Assembly: GCF_014297595.2 (NCBI RefSeq)
Contig: NZ_CP060414.2
Span: 2,728,001 to 2,792,000 of the forward strand
DNA: 64,000 nt
Direction: 5' to 3'
From: Neisseria musculi
GTDB lineage: Bacteria > Pseudomonadota > Gammaproteobacteria > Burkholderiales > Neisseriaceae
The position numbers were made by a program, and so were the translations under genes. The notes below the pieces were generated by a model. That model saw only the letters and a list, made by a program, of their open reading frames with translations. It had not been told where the DNA came from and searched no databases. Below are positions 28,991 through 40,130 of the stretch, in pieces. Each line of letters begins with the position of its first letter. Positions within the stretch are counted from its first letter, which is position 1.

Positions 28991-31900
28991 TTATATGATA
29001 TGGGCAGAAACTTCGTTTTGCCATTGTTCTTCGTTGATATCCAGCGACCTCGTGTATTCGGCAACCGTTGCGCCTATGGTTCCCGCTGTGCTGCTTCCGG
29101 CACCCAATACGTTAGACAAATCCAAATCGTTAACGGCAAGCAAATCATTCAAGGCAGGCAGGCCGTCTGAAAGCTGGCCGGAAAGTTTTGCCGTGTTTTC
29201 TGAGACCGTTGCTGTTTGGGCGGCTGCAATCCGGGGGTAGGCTGTTTCGTGTGTGTCGTTGCCTGATATGGTGTTGCTGCCGATACCCAAATCCAAAACA
29301 TAGGCAGTTTTGGCAGCTTCAACGGTTCCAGGTGCAGGCTCGGAAGCCGGCGGAGTAACGGTATGGTGTACTTCGGCCAGCTCTTTGCCGTTGTGGGTGT
29401 TGTTGTCGGCATAAACATCAACGGTAGCATTGCGCTCTATCCAGCTGCGGTAGAGATTACCGGTTAAGTCGGTAGTAATGTTGTTGCCGCTGACAATCAG
29501 CTCGGGGGCTTCGCTGTCGGTTCGGCCAAGCAGGCTGACTACAGGTTTGTCCATGGTGCCGCGTATTTCGAAGGTGTTGTCGGTAACGCGGTAGGTTTCG
29601 GCGTTGCCCACCATCTGTACGCCTTCAATGGTGCCGTCTGAATGTTCGCGTATGGTGATATTGTTGCCCGAAAAGGTTACTTCGCCGCGCAGCTTTCCGT
29701 TGTTGCTTTCTTCGTTGATAAACACAGGCAGGGTGCCCCGGCCGATGCTGCCGATATCGATAGTGTTGTCGGTAACATTGATGGTGCCCGAACCTTGGCC
29801 TGCGGTATCGAGAATTTTGCTTTTGGTGTTGTTGATCACGGCAATGGCGTATTTAACGGAGGCACCTTCTATGGTGTTGCCGGCAATATCCAAGGTGTAA
29901 TGCATATTCGGTTCGTGGTTGCGGAACTCTATGCCGTAGGTTTGGATGGCATTGCGGTAAACATCCAGATTTTTAATGGTGTTGCGGCTGATTTCAAAAT
30001 GGCCGGCCTCCCCGCTGTGCAAGTCGCGGAACATGGTGTTGGTTTGCAGCTGGATGCCGGAATAGCCGAAATAACGCAAACCGGGATTGTCGTCTTGTGC
30101 CAGGCGGAACTCAGGGTCGGCAATCACAGTGTTGTTGTGCACTTTCACGGTGTCCATCGTGAATTGGCGGTTATACACGCCGATACCGTAGAGACGGTCG
30201 CCGATAGAAACATTGTTTTCAATCACAATATTGTCGCCATCGTGCACATCCAGCCCTTTACGGTAGTTGTGGTCGGTGGTGTTGTTGCGGAACGTGATGC
30301 CGTAATTGTAGCTGCCGGCCATGCTGGCGATGCCGTAGCCTGTTCCGCCGTCTTTTTCATGCCCGTTCCATGACATCACGTTGTTGTCGGCAATAAAATT
30401 TTTCTGATAGGCCAGCAGCACGCCGGCCACACGGTTGTGGTGCAGGTTGCTGTCAATGATGCGGTTGTTTTCCCCCAAGGGCAGGTTTTCATAGGTTTCA
30501 TCCACTTCGCCGCGAATCAGGCGCGCTTTATAAGTGCGGCCTTGGCTGCCTTGCGGGTCGGGCTGCAGGGTGTGGGTAGAAGTGAAAAATACCCCCGCAC
30601 GGTTGGCACCCGACACTTCTACTTTGCTGATTAAGGTGTTGTCGGCATCATTGACCACAATACCGTTGACTTTGCCGAAATAGCTTTGGCCGGAGCGGTA
30701 AAAATCGGGATGGGTGTATTTCACCGACAAATCAGCAATGGTTTTGTTGCTTTGGCCATCGATTAAAATGCCGGCAAATGCGCGGACATCATCTTCATTG
30801 GTATCGGAATTAAATACACCGGTTTGCGCTTTATCGAAAGAAATTGTGGTGTTACCCATGCCGTTGCCGAATAGGGCGGTTACACCGGAATTGGCTTTGT
30901 TTAACACCATCTGGTTGGAAATATACAGATTGCCGCTCAAATACACAGCGGCATTTTCTTTGTGCGCGGCAGCCAGGGCAGCATTAATGGCAGGCAGGCT
31001 GTCGCTGCGACCGCTCGGGTCGGTGCCGAATTCGGCTGCATCAATATATTTGCCGTATTTCGGGTGTTGGTAAACGTGGTAATCATGCCCCCCGCCCGTT
31101 TGGCCGTCTGAAATTACCGGCTTAACAGTTTCAGACGGCTTAACAGTTTCAGACGGCTTAACAGTTTCAGACGGCTTAACAGTTTCAGACGGCTTAACAG
31201 TTTCAGACGGCTTAGCAGTTTCAGACGGCTTAACAGTTTCAGACGGCTTAACAGTTTCAGACGGCTTAACAGTTTCAGACGGCTTAACAGTTTCAGACGG
31301 CTTAACAGTTTCAGACGGCTTAACAGTTTCAGACGGCTTAACAGTTTCAGACGGCTTAACAGTTTCAGACGGCTTAACAGTTTCAGACGGCTTAGCAGTT
31401 TCAGACGGCCTGGCAGCCAGGGGGGTGGTATTTGTGGATGGGTTGGGTGTTGCAGACACAATTGTTTTACCCTGCGCGGCAGTATGGGCGGACGAAGCAG
31501 GATTGTTCAGTATGGCATGGCCGGCCGCTATAGGTTGGGGAGCGGGAATGGTTGCAGCAGGTGGGGACTCGGAGCTTCCTCCTCCGCCGCCTCCGCCCCC
31601 CGCTAATGCGCCAAGCAGGCCTGCGCCGGCCAGGCTGCTCAAGGCAATGGCCATTTTGTTGGTAGTGCCGGCAGTTTGATGTACGGTTACTTGTTCGGCA
31701 GTGATCGGGGAAGAAATTTCGCCATAGTAGGGTGAAAGCACGCCGTCTGCCTGCAACCCCGGCATTTTATTGCCGGCGTGGTTGTAGTAGTTTTCAATAA
31801 TGATATCGGGCTGCGATTTGCCGGAGGCTTTGTCGTGGATATAAAGATGATCGCCAACGCGGTTGAAAGCCAAGCCTTCAGGGGCCAACCCGGTGGCGGC

Positions 31901-32044
31901 ATCGGTGAATCGATAGTCGGTGTGGTCGGCAGCGGGTATGGTTAAGGCTTGACCTGACCCCGGTTCGATGTTGAAGCGGGTGTTTTGCTCGGCAACAGCA
32001 GAGCCTCCCGACCGAGTAACGGTAAGAATAATTTGATTTGACAT
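28991..32044 (-). CDS. Large beta-helix surface/secreted protein with DUS-encoded repeats
   Basis: The 1017-residue protein has three parts. Residues 1-150 resemble the BapA-prefix-like N-terminus of type I-secreted adhesins, ending in a run of eight Gly (about 149-156). Residues 212-307 are 16 repeats of KPSETV. From about 320 to 870 there is a right-handed parallel beta-helix, opening with FGTDPSGRSDSLPAINAALAAA, which resembles the start of pectate-lyase-like folds and mannuronan C5-epimerases. It contains many NNTI/VIENN-type rungs. The C-terminal 150 residues are unassigned and end SLDINEEQWQNEV. There is no Sec signal. The start at 32044 is chosen because homology-like sequence begins there; GGA lies 8 bases upstream. 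No secretion genes adjoin. Enzyme activity on a polysaccharide is possible but unproven. Confidence 0.7.
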   Translation of the reverse strand: MSNQIILTVTRSGGSAVAEQNTRFNIEPGSGQALTIPAADHTDYRFTDAATGLAPEGLAFNRVGDHLYIHDKASGKSQPDIIIENYYNHAGNKMPGLQADGVLSPYYGEISSPITAEQVTVHQTAGTTNKMAIALSSLAGAGLLGALAGGGGGGGGSSESPPAATIPAPQPIAAGHAILNNPASSAHTAAQGKTIVSATPNPSTNTTPLAARPSETAKPSETVKPSETVKPSETVKPSETVKPSETVKPSETVKPSETVKPSETVKPSETVKPSETAKPSETVKPSETVKPSETVKPSETVKPSETVKPVISDGQTGGGHDYHVYQHPKYGKYIDAAEFGTDPSGRSDSLPAINAALAAAHKENAAVYLSGNLYISNQMVLNKANSGVTALFGNGMGNTTISFDKAQTGVFNSDTNEDDVRAFAGILIDGQSNKTIADLSVKYTHPDFYRSGQSYFGKVNGIVVNDADNTLISKVEVSGANRAGVFFTSTHTLQPDPQGSQGRTYKARLIRGEVDETYENLPLGENNRIIDSNLHHNRVAGVLLAYQKNFIADNNVMSWNGHEKDGGTGYGIASMAGSYNYGITFRNNTTDHNYRKGLDVHDGDNIVIENNVSIGDRLYGIGVYNRQFTMDTVKVHNNTVIADPEFRLAQDDNPGLRYFGYSGIQLQTNTMFRDLHSGEAGHFEISRNTIKNLDVYRNAIQTYGIEFRNHEPNMHYTLDIAGNTIEGASVKYAIAVINNTKSKILDTAGQGSGTINVTDNTIDIGSIGRGTLPVFINEESNNGKLRGEVTFSGNNITIREHSDGTIEGVQMVGNAETYRVTDNTFEIRGTMDKPVVSLLGRTDSEAPELIVSGNNITTDLTGNLYRSWIERNATVDVYADNNTHNGKELAEVHHTVTPPASEPAPGTVEAAKTAYVLDLGIGSNTISGNDTHETAYPRIAAAQTATVSENTAKLSGQLSDGLPALNDLLAVNDLDLSNVLGAGSSTAGTIGATVAEYTRSLDINEEQWQNEVSAHII
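31103..31411 (-). repeat. In-frame array of 16 DUS cores (18-base period)
   Basis: TTCAGACGGC occurs at 31130 and then every 18 bases to 31400, 16 times without a gap. On the coding strand each unit is AAGCCGTCTGAAACTGTT, or a variant with GCT for GTT. Every unit carries the 10-base DUS core in frame as KPSET(V/A). The N-terminal-most unit is a full 12-base AG-DUS (31400-31411). A core in the opposite orientation lies at 31103-31112, encoding ISDGQ. Confidence 0.97.
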
Positions 32045-33691
<1,647 letters not shown>

Positions 33692-33763
33692 TCCAGCATA
33701 AGCTGCTTGAAAAATCGATAGATAAACGGTTTTCAGGTAGCCTGAAAGCAAAAAATAAAAAAA

Positions 33764-34725
33764 ATAAGCTACTTAGAATTATCCATATTAGCTGCAAAAG
33801 AACTGAGCCATCCGGCAAGCCCTATGGAAATTTGGGATTATATTATTGAGAAACAACTTTATATTCACTTGAAATCTTATGATGAGCAGATCGGACTGAT
33901 TTCATTAGGTAAAACACCGTGGGCAACTGTCGGATCAGTTATCTATGAAAATGCAAAAAAAACAAACGGTCAATTTCAACAGCTTGAAGGCAGCAAAAAT
34001 CCAAAACGCTTTTTTCTGAAAGGGCTACCTGAAAAAAAAGTTAATCAACAACCTGAAAGCATTAAGGCAACGGCAAACGGGTTCCATGAACGGGATTTGC
34101 ATCCACTGCTGGCAAAATGGCTATGGATCAATCCGGCATTTAATGCCCATTCGCGCACAGTTTTTCATGAAAATAGTAAGAAAAATCAAAAAGGTGAAGA
34201 TAAATGGTTTTATCCGGACATGGTGGCCGTAAATTTTGAATATGCCAACTATGCTGAAAACAATGTTTTTAATTTAATTAAAAAATTTGATAGGCTGCCA
34301 ATTAAAATTTTCTCATTTGAGCTAAAAGTCGATTTGAACTTTTCCAATTACAAAGAATATTTTTTCAGGCGGTCAGCAATTCCAGTTGGGCAAATGAAGG
34401 CTGTTTGGTTGCTCTGAATCTTTCAGAAGACAACGAGTTTATTGAAGCCTTGCAAAAACTCAGTTTGAGTTTTGGTATTGGCATTATCAAACTCGATGCA
34501 CAAAATATTTCGCAAAGTAAGATACTTTCTCCGGCCAAGTTTAAAACGCAAATGGATTATTCGGTTGTGAGCGAGCTGGCGGGCAAAAATAATATTTTTT
34601 CCAAATTCTTGAAAACTACGGTTGAATTCGATCCAGAGAACCAAAGCCGTTATTTAAATGAATTTGACAAAATCCTAGAAGACGATGACTTTGAGCAATA
34701 CCTCAAAGCCAAAAAAATCCATTAA
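33764..34725 (+). pseudogene. HrgA-like (COG2958) gene, start lost and frameshifted
   Basis: The ancestral protein of about 320 residues resembles H. pylori HrgA. It has an N-terminal HARE-type winged helix (YLELSILAAKELSHPASPMEIWDYI...TPWATVGSVIYENAKK) and a C-terminal nuclease-like domain (FHERDLHPLLAKWL, FSFELKVDLNFSNYKEYFF). The homologous frame begins at ATA AGC TAC (33764), where ATG would be expected; the first ATG is at 33824. A one-base deletion in the T run at 34360-34365 shifts the frame; the second half (NLSEDNEFIEALQKLSLSFGIG) continues in another frame to 34725. AT-content is much higher than in pheS and pheT, which points to transfer. Confidence 0.7.
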
Positions 34726-34745
34726 ATTAATTCAAGAGTAATTCC

Positions 34746-37109
34746 ATGCAATTTTCCTACAACTGGCTGAAAACCCAAGCCAATCCTGATTTGTCTGCCA
34801 ACGAATTCGCCCATCTGCTCACCATGTCCGGCCTCGAGGTTGAAGAAGCCGCTAAAGCCGCACCGGAGTTTAACGGCGTGGTGGTGGCCGAAGTGAAATC
34901 GGTGGAAAAACACCCCGATGCCGACCGTTTGAACATCACCCAAGTCGATGCCGGCACCGGCGAACTGATTCAAATCGTCTGCGGTGCGCCGAATGTGCGT
35001 GCCGGCATTAAAGTGCCGTGTGCCTTGCCGGGTGCGGAGTTGCCGGGCAATTTCAAAATCAAGCCCACCAAAATGCGCGGGCAGGTTTCCAACGGTATGC
35101 TGTGCTCCGCCAACGAGCTGGGGCTGCCCGATGACGGTGTGGACGGCCTGCATATTCTGCCCGCCGATGCTCCGGCCGGTGAAAACCTGCGCGATTATCT
35201 GGATTTGGACGATACCGTTTTTACCCTGAAAATCACCCCCAACCGTGCCGACTGCCTGAGCATCAAAGGCTTGGCGCGCGAAGTGGCGGCTTTGACGCAA
35301 TGCGTCTACAAGCCGGCAGCGGTTCAGACGGCCACTGTGAAAAGCAGCAAAATCCGGCCGGTGCGCATTGATGCGCCTGCCGATTGCGGCCGTTTTTTAA
35401 GCCGCGTGATTGAAAACGTTAATGCGCAGGCGCCCACGCCCGATTGGCTGAAACAGCGTTTGTTGCGCAGCGGCATCCGCAGCATTTCGGCGCTGGTAGA
35501 TATCGGCAACTATGTAATGCTGGAGCTCGGCCAGCCCATGCATGTGTTTGATGCCGACAAACTTTCCGGCAGCATTATTGTGCGCCGCGCCGCAGAAGGC
35601 GAAACGCTCGAATGTTTGAATGAAAAAACCGTATGCCTGTCTGAAAACACCTTGGTGGTTGCCGATGAAAAAGGCGCGTTGAGCATGGCCGGTTTGATGG
35701 GCGGCGCAGCGAGCGCGGTTTCAGACGGCACCAAAAACATTGTGCTGGAGTCGGCCTGGTTTGCACCGGAAACCATTGCCGGCAAATCGCGCCAATACGG
35801 CTTCGGCTCCGATTCGTCTTTCCGCTTCGAGCGCGGCGTGGACTTTGAATTGCAGCGCGACGCCATCGAGCGTGCCAGCGAATTGGTGTTGCAGATTTGC
35901 GGCGGCACGGCGGGCGCAATAACAGAAGCCGTGGGCAAGCTGCCTGAACGCAAAACCGTAGCCGTGCGCACCGCGCGGGTAGAAAAACTGTTGGGTGTGG
36001 CGGTAGACGAAGCGCGCATCGAAAGCATTTTGGCCACACTGGGTCTGCAACCGCAAAAGATTTCAGACGGCCTGCAAACCACTTCGCCGAGCTTTCGTTA
36101 CGACATCGAAGTCGAAGCCGATTTAATCGAAGAAATCGCCCGCGTTTACGGCTATGAAAACATTCCCGGCGATACCGCTTCGGGCCGTCTGAAAATGCTG
36201 GCACTGCCCGAAACCCGCCGCAACCGTTTTGCCGTTTACAGCCAAATGGCTGCAAGAGGGTATCAGGAAGTGGTGAGCTATGCCTTTGTAAACGAGCAAT
36301 GGGAGCGCGATTTTGCTGCCAACGAAGAGCCGGTCCGTCTGCAAAACCCGCTGGCGGCGCAATACAGCGTGATGCGTTCCACCCTGATCGGCGGATTGGT
36401 TGAAATCCTGCAAAACAACCTCAACCGCAAGCAAAACCGCGTGCGCGTGTTTGAAATCGCCCGCGTGTTCGGCAAAAATTCAGACGGCCGTTTTGTGCAA
36501 AACGAACGTATCGGCGGTTTGGTTTACGGTTCGGCCGATCCCGAACAATGGGGCGAGAAAACCCGCGCGGCCGATTTTTACGATGTGAAAGGCGATGTCG
36601 AAGATTTGTTGGGCAGCAAAAACGTGTCGTTCGTGAAGGCCGAGCATCCCGCGCTACATCCCGGCCGCACCGCCGAAATCGTGCTTGACGGCCGCACTGT
36701 CGGCTTTATCGGCGAGCTGCATCCGCAATGGCTGCAAAAATACGACCTGCCGCAAGCCGCGCTGGTGTTTGAAATCGATATGGTGGCCGTGCTCGGCAAA
36801 GCAAAAACCGTTTACCGCCCCGTGTCCAAATTCCAGCCCGTGCGCCGTGATTTGGCGTTTGTGCTGCCTGAAAACGTGCCGCATGATGCTTTGCTGGGCG
36901 CGTTGAACAGCGTGAACAGCCGTTTGGTGCAGGAAATCGCCGCGTTCGATGTTTATCGCGGCGCAGGTTTGCCCGAAGGCATGAAGAGCATTGCCGTGAA
37001 AGTTCTGTTGCAGGATGCGGAAGCTACACTGACAGAAGAAGCGGTGGAGCCTCTAATCGAAAAACTGGTGAAATCCGCCGAAAGTGCGGGCGCGCAACTG
37101 CGGTGTTAA
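34746..37109 (+). CDS. pheT: Phenylalanyl-tRNA synthetase beta subunit
   Basis: The 787-residue beta chain has domains in the usual order. An EMAP/tRNA-binding domain (about 40-150, VVVAEVKSVEKHPDADRLNI) is followed by the B3/4 editing domain (about 210-370), the B5 domain (about 400-475), the catalytic-like core (about 490-680) and the FDX-ACB anticodon-binding domain (about 695-787). The start at 34746 follows TTCAAGAGTAATTCC. It works with PheS, now 1 kb upstream; expression may depend on read-through of the inserted DNA or on a promoter within it. Confidence 0.95.
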   Translation: MQFSYNWLKTQANPDLSANEFAHLLTMSGLEVEEAAKAAPEFNGVVVAEVKSVEKHPDADRLNITQVDAGTGELIQIVCGAPNVRAGIKVPCALPGAELPGNFKIKPTKMRGQVSNGMLCSANELGLPDDGVDGLHILPADAPAGENLRDYLDLDDTVFTLKITPNRADCLSIKGLAREVAALTQCVYKPAAVQTATVKSSKIRPVRIDAPADCGRFLSRVIENVNAQAPTPDWLKQRLLRSGIRSISALVDIGNYVMLELGQPMHVFDADKLSGSIIVRRAAEGETLECLNEKTVCLSENTLVVADEKGALSMAGLMGGAASAVSDGTKNIVLESAWFAPETIAGKSRQYGFGSDSSFRFERGVDFELQRDAIERASELVLQICGGTAGAITEAVGKLPERKTVAVRTARVEKLLGVAVDEARIESILATLGLQPQKISDGLQTTSPSFRYDIEVEADLIEEIARVYGYENIPGDTASGRLKMLALPETRRNRFAVYSQMAARGYQEVVSYAFVNEQWERDFAANEEPVRLQNPLAAQYSVMRSTLIGGLVEILQNNLNRKQNRVRVFEIARVFGKNSDGRFVQNERIGGLVYGSADPEQWGEKTRAADFYDVKGDVEDLLGSKNVSFVKAEHPALHPGRTAEIVLDGRTVGFIGELHPQWLQKYDLPQAALVFEIDMVAVLGKAKTVYRPVSKFQPVRRDLAFVLPENVPHDALLGALNSVNSRLVQEIAAFDVYRGAGLPEGMKSIAVKVLLQDAEATLTEEAVEPLIEKLVKSAESAGAQLRC

Positions 37110-37184
37110 AAAAACCTATATTCTCTTGAATGACAACAAAAAATTAGTGATAATCCCCATCTGTTGAAAAGCGAAGGTAATAAA

Positions 37185-37487
37185 ATGACACTAACTAAAG
37201 CCGAATTGGCCGATATTTTGGTTGAAAAAGTCAGCAGCGTAACCAAAAACGATGCCAAAGAAATCGTTGAGCTCTTTTTTGAAGAAATCCGCACCACCTT
37301 GGCGCGGGGCGAAGAAATTAAAATTTCCGGCTTCGGCAATTTTCAGTTGCGCGATAAACCGCAGCGTCCCGGCCGCAACCCGAAAACCGGTGAAGAAGTG
37401 CCGATTTCGGCACGCAGGGTGGTAACGTTTCATGCCAGCCAGAAACTCAAAGGCATGGTGGAGCATTATTATGACAAACAGCGCTAA
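37185..37487 (+). CDS. ihfA: Integration host factor alpha subunit
   Basis: The 100-residue DNA-bending protein of the HU/IHF family begins [16 protein letters not shown]. The DNA-intercalating loop [21 protein letters not shown] carries the key Pro. It works as a heterodimer with IhfB. The start at 37185 follows GCGAAGGTAATAAA. pheST-ihfA is the classic arrangement. The downstream MerR-like gene overlaps its end by 17 bases. Confidence 0.95.
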   Translation: MTLTKAELADILVEKVSSVTKNDAKEIVELFFEEIRTTLARGEEIKISGFGNFQLRDKPQRPGRNPKTGEEVPISARRVVTFHASQKLKGMVEHYYDKQR

Positions 37488-37794
37488 CCTGCCTAAAATT
37501 CCCGCCAAGCGCTATTTCAGCCTGAACGAAATGTGCGAACTGGCGCAGATCAGCATCACACAATTCGCTCAATGGCAGCACGAAAACGGGGTGGTGGTCG
37601 GCTATGGCGGCAACAACTATACCCGTGCAGACGTGCTTAAAGTGCTGAAATTGAAAGATACTTTCGCCCCGTTTATCGATACCTTCAACCACAATGCCTT
37701 AGATGCTTCGGGCAATCCGGCGATTCAGGCCGAAGAAATGCGCGAAGAGCTGAAAAAAATGTTGGGCAGCGTGGAAAAAATACTTGCCAGCTAG
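37471..37794 (+). CDS. MerR-family-like regulator
   Basis: The 107-residue protein starts [23 protein letters not shown] winged helix-turn-helix (about 14-60) includes the MerR-like [15 protein letters not shown] and [13 protein letters not shown]. The C-terminal half is short and helical, without metal-binding Cys pairs. It overlaps ihfA by 17 bases and is surely co-transcribed with it, an order common near ihfA in proteobacteria. Its effector is unknown. Confidence 0.8.
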   Translation: MTNSANLPKIPAKRYFSLNEMCELAQISITQFAQWQHENGVVVGYGGNNYTRADVLKVLKLKDTFAPFIDTFNHNALDASGNPAIQAEEMREELKKMLGSVEKILAS

Positions 37795-37829
37795 ACATCG
37801 GAACCATATAATCCCTTTCTCTTTCGAGT

Positions 37830-37906
37830 CGGAGTGTGGCGCAGTCTGGTAGCGCACTTGCATGGGGTGCAAGGGGTCGAAGGTTCGAATCCTTTCACTC
37901 CGACCA
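37830..37906 (+). tRNA. tRNA-Pro (anticodon GGG)
   Basis: The 77-base cloverleaf includes encoded CCA. The acceptor stem is CGGAGTG/CACTCCG; the anticodon stem is CTTGC/GCAAG with loop ATGGGGT, so the anticodon is GGG. The T arm contains GGTTCGAATCC. Confidence 0.95.
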
Positions 37907-37920
37907 AAACATATTGAAAA

Positions 37921-37946
37921 GTCAGCTCGCCCCGGCTGGCTTTTTT
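37921..37946 (+). terminator. Terminator after tRNA-Pro
   Basis: GTCAGC and GCTGGC form a short stem around TCGCCCCG, followed by six T. Confidence 0.6.
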
Positions 37947-37964
37947 CTTTGCCTGCTTGGCTTG

Positions 37965-37993
37965 AGGCCGTCTGAAATGTTTTCAGACGGCCT
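37965..37993. terminator. DUS-pair hairpin before prfA
   Basis: AGGCCGTCTGAA and TTCAGACGGCCT lie only 15 bases upstream of the prfA start codon, so transcripts entering prfA from upstream carry this stem beside the ribosome site. Confidence 0.55.
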
Positions 37994-38007
37994 CAACGGA
38001 AAAAACC

Positions 38008-39084
38008 ATGAAACCATCTATTTTAGAAAAACTGCAACAATCGGCCGAGCGTTTGGAAGAAGTCACCCATCTGCTTGCCCGGCCCGAAGCCGCCGACGAT
38101 ATAGACAACTACCGCAAGCTCACGCGCGAGCATGCGGAGCTGACGCCGGTGGCCGAGGCGTTCAGGCAATACAATCTGGCGCAGAGCGATTTGGCCGATG
38201 CGCAGGAAATGCTGGCCGACCCGGAAATGAAAACCTTTGCAGCCGAAGAAATCGAAAAGGCCGAAGCGCAAATCGAAATGCTGGAAAACGAGCTGCAAAA
38301 ACTGCTGCTGCCCAAAGATGCCGATGATGATAAAAATATTTTTATCGAAGTGCGCGCCGGCACGGGCGGAGACGAAGCGGCGTTGTTTGCCGGCGATCTG
38401 CTGCGTATGTATGGCCGTTATGCAGAACGTAACCGCTGGCAGATGGAAATCGTATCGGCCAGCGAAAGCGACTTGGGCGGTTATAAAGAAGTGATTGCCC
38501 GCATTGTCGGGCTTGGGGCATACAGCAAATTGAAATTCGAGTCGGGCGGCCACCGTGTGCAGCGCGTACCGGCCACAGAAAGCCAAGGGCGTATCCATAC
38601 TTCTGCCTGTACGGTAGCAGTGATGCCCGAAGCCGGTGAGTTGGAAGAAATCCGGCTGAATCCTGCCGATTTGCGCATCGATACCTTCCGAGCATCAGGA
38701 GCGGGCGGCCAGCATATCAACAAAACCGATTCTGCCGTGCGCATTACCCACCTGCCTACCGGCATGGTGGTCGAATGCCAAGACGGACGCTCGCAACACA
38801 GCAACAAAGCGCAGGCGATGAAAGTTTTGGCGGCGCGCTTAAACGATGCCAAAAAACGCGAAGCGCAAGCCAAGGAGGCGGCGGAACGCAAATCCCTAAT
38901 CGGCAGCGGCGACCGAAGCGAGCGCATCCGCACCTATAATTACCCTCAAGGCAGGGTTACCGACCACCGCATCAATCTAACCCTTCACAAATTGGATTTT
39001 ATTATGGATGGTGATTTGGCAGAACTAACCGCCGCGCTGACTGCCGAACACCAGGCCGGATTGCTGGCGGAAATGGGCAAATAA
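38008..39084 (+). CDS. prfA: Peptide chain release factor 1
   Basis: The 358-residue translation terminator recognises UAA and UAG. The GGQ loop is [17 protein letters not shown] (about residues 229-245). The preceding domain carries the [20 protein letters not shown] region, including the stop-codon-reading segment. Length is standard. The start follows ACGGAAAAAACC. RF1 is the factor expected to act on the UAG codons noted in the flavoprotein and tspB frames. Confidence 0.95.
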   Translation: MKPSILEKLQQSAERLEEVTHLLARPEAADDIDNYRKLTREHAELTPVAEAFRQYNLAQSDLADAQEMLADPEMKTFAAEEIEKAEAQIEMLENELQKLLLPKDADDDKNIFIEVRAGTGGDEAALFAGDLLRMYGRYAERNRWQMEIVSASESDLGGYKEVIARIVGLGAYSKLKFESGGHRVQRVPATESQGRIHTSACTVAVMPEAGELEEIRLNPADLRIDTFRASGAGGQHINKTDSAVRITHLPTGMVVECQDGRSQHSNKAQAMKVLAARLNDAKKREAQAKEAAERKSLIGSGDRSERIRTYNYPQGRVTDHRINLTLHKLDFIMDGDLAELTAALTAEHQAGLLAEMGK

Positions 39085-40130
39085 TATGACATTATCAAAT
39101 AAATATTAACATAAATTCACAAAATAAATCTATTTTAATAAAATTTCCAATGGTTTAGTGGCTTTCGTGTAAAAAATGCTTGCATGTTTTCTTTTAGTTT
39201 GTTAATATTTGTTATGTAAGCAAGGCGGCAGTTTCAGCTGGGTTTACATTCCTTTTCATCGATTTTACTTTTAAGGCCGTCTGAATGTTTCAGACGGCTC
39301 ATTTTTATGCGCTGCGGGGCAGCCTGCCGCCCCGCAGCGAAAATGTGTGGAATGCCCCATAGCGGCCACCGCTTTTATTGATTTTAGGAAATTAACGGTA
39401 TCAGGCCGTCTGAAAATATTTTTTCAGACGGCCTAGGTGTTCTCGATGAGAAATGGCCGGCCGAAGGCAGACAAGCCGCCGGAAAACTGCCGCTGATGCC
39501 GCCTTAACAGCTTCATCATCACGCTCTTTGAGGCGGGGTATTGCATACTGAAGCAACACAGGTTGGTTATAACCCGCTTTAAAGTGATGCAAAGCGTCAA
39601 ATGCCCTCATTCAGGCAGCTTACTCTGGTTGGTTATAACCCGCTTTAAAGTGATGCAAAGCGGCCAACGCTGCCACTATCCAAGGCCGTCATGATTTTAA
39701 AGCGGTTGGTAATATTTGTTGGGCAGCGTATGCCTGCGGCGAATCCTCCTGCCTGGCTACGGTTCAGACGGCCTTGTTTGTTTGGGCAGAAATTCCGAGA
39801 AAACCCACAGCGCGGCAGGTTCGTGCTGTTGCCGCTGCCGATGGTTTAAAAAATGCAACATTACCAATGCCTTATCGCGGGCACTGCCTGAGCGGCTTAG
39901 TTATTTAAAGGCCGTTTGAAATGGTTTTCAGACGGCCTTTAAATATCCCGTGCGTTCAAAATATTCTTTTTCAAGCGTAGATTTTCTGAATTTCCACCAC
40001 AGCATTGCGGCTCCTTGCCGCCCATACCAAAAAATGAAATGAAGCAAATCTGCCGTCATTCATCAAGCATTGCCTTGTGTTTTGAAAAATAAGAAAATAC
40101 GCCTTTATATCAAACAGCCGAGGAACCGTT
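39085..40130. other. Intergenic region with DUS pairs and a direct repeat, no gene seen
   Basis: DUS pairs lie at 39273-39299, 39403-39435 and 39909-39941. A 36-base direct repeat is annotated separately. Short open frames overlap the DUS hairpins and show no family resemblance. The left end (39085-39230) is AT-rich. Confidence 0.6.
39561..39662. repeat. 36-base direct repeat, two copies
   Basis: A unit starting GGTTGGTTATAACCCGC and ending GATGCAAAGCG occurs at 39561-39596 and 39627-39662 (period 66). Inside each, CGCTTT and AAAGCG can pair as a hairpin. Confidence 0.8.

Noticed and set aside
31130..31409. Regular repeat that might suggest a CRISPR array
   Set aside because: The 18-base units abut without spacers, are in frame with the beta-helix gene and are explained by DUS cores; no cas genes are near.
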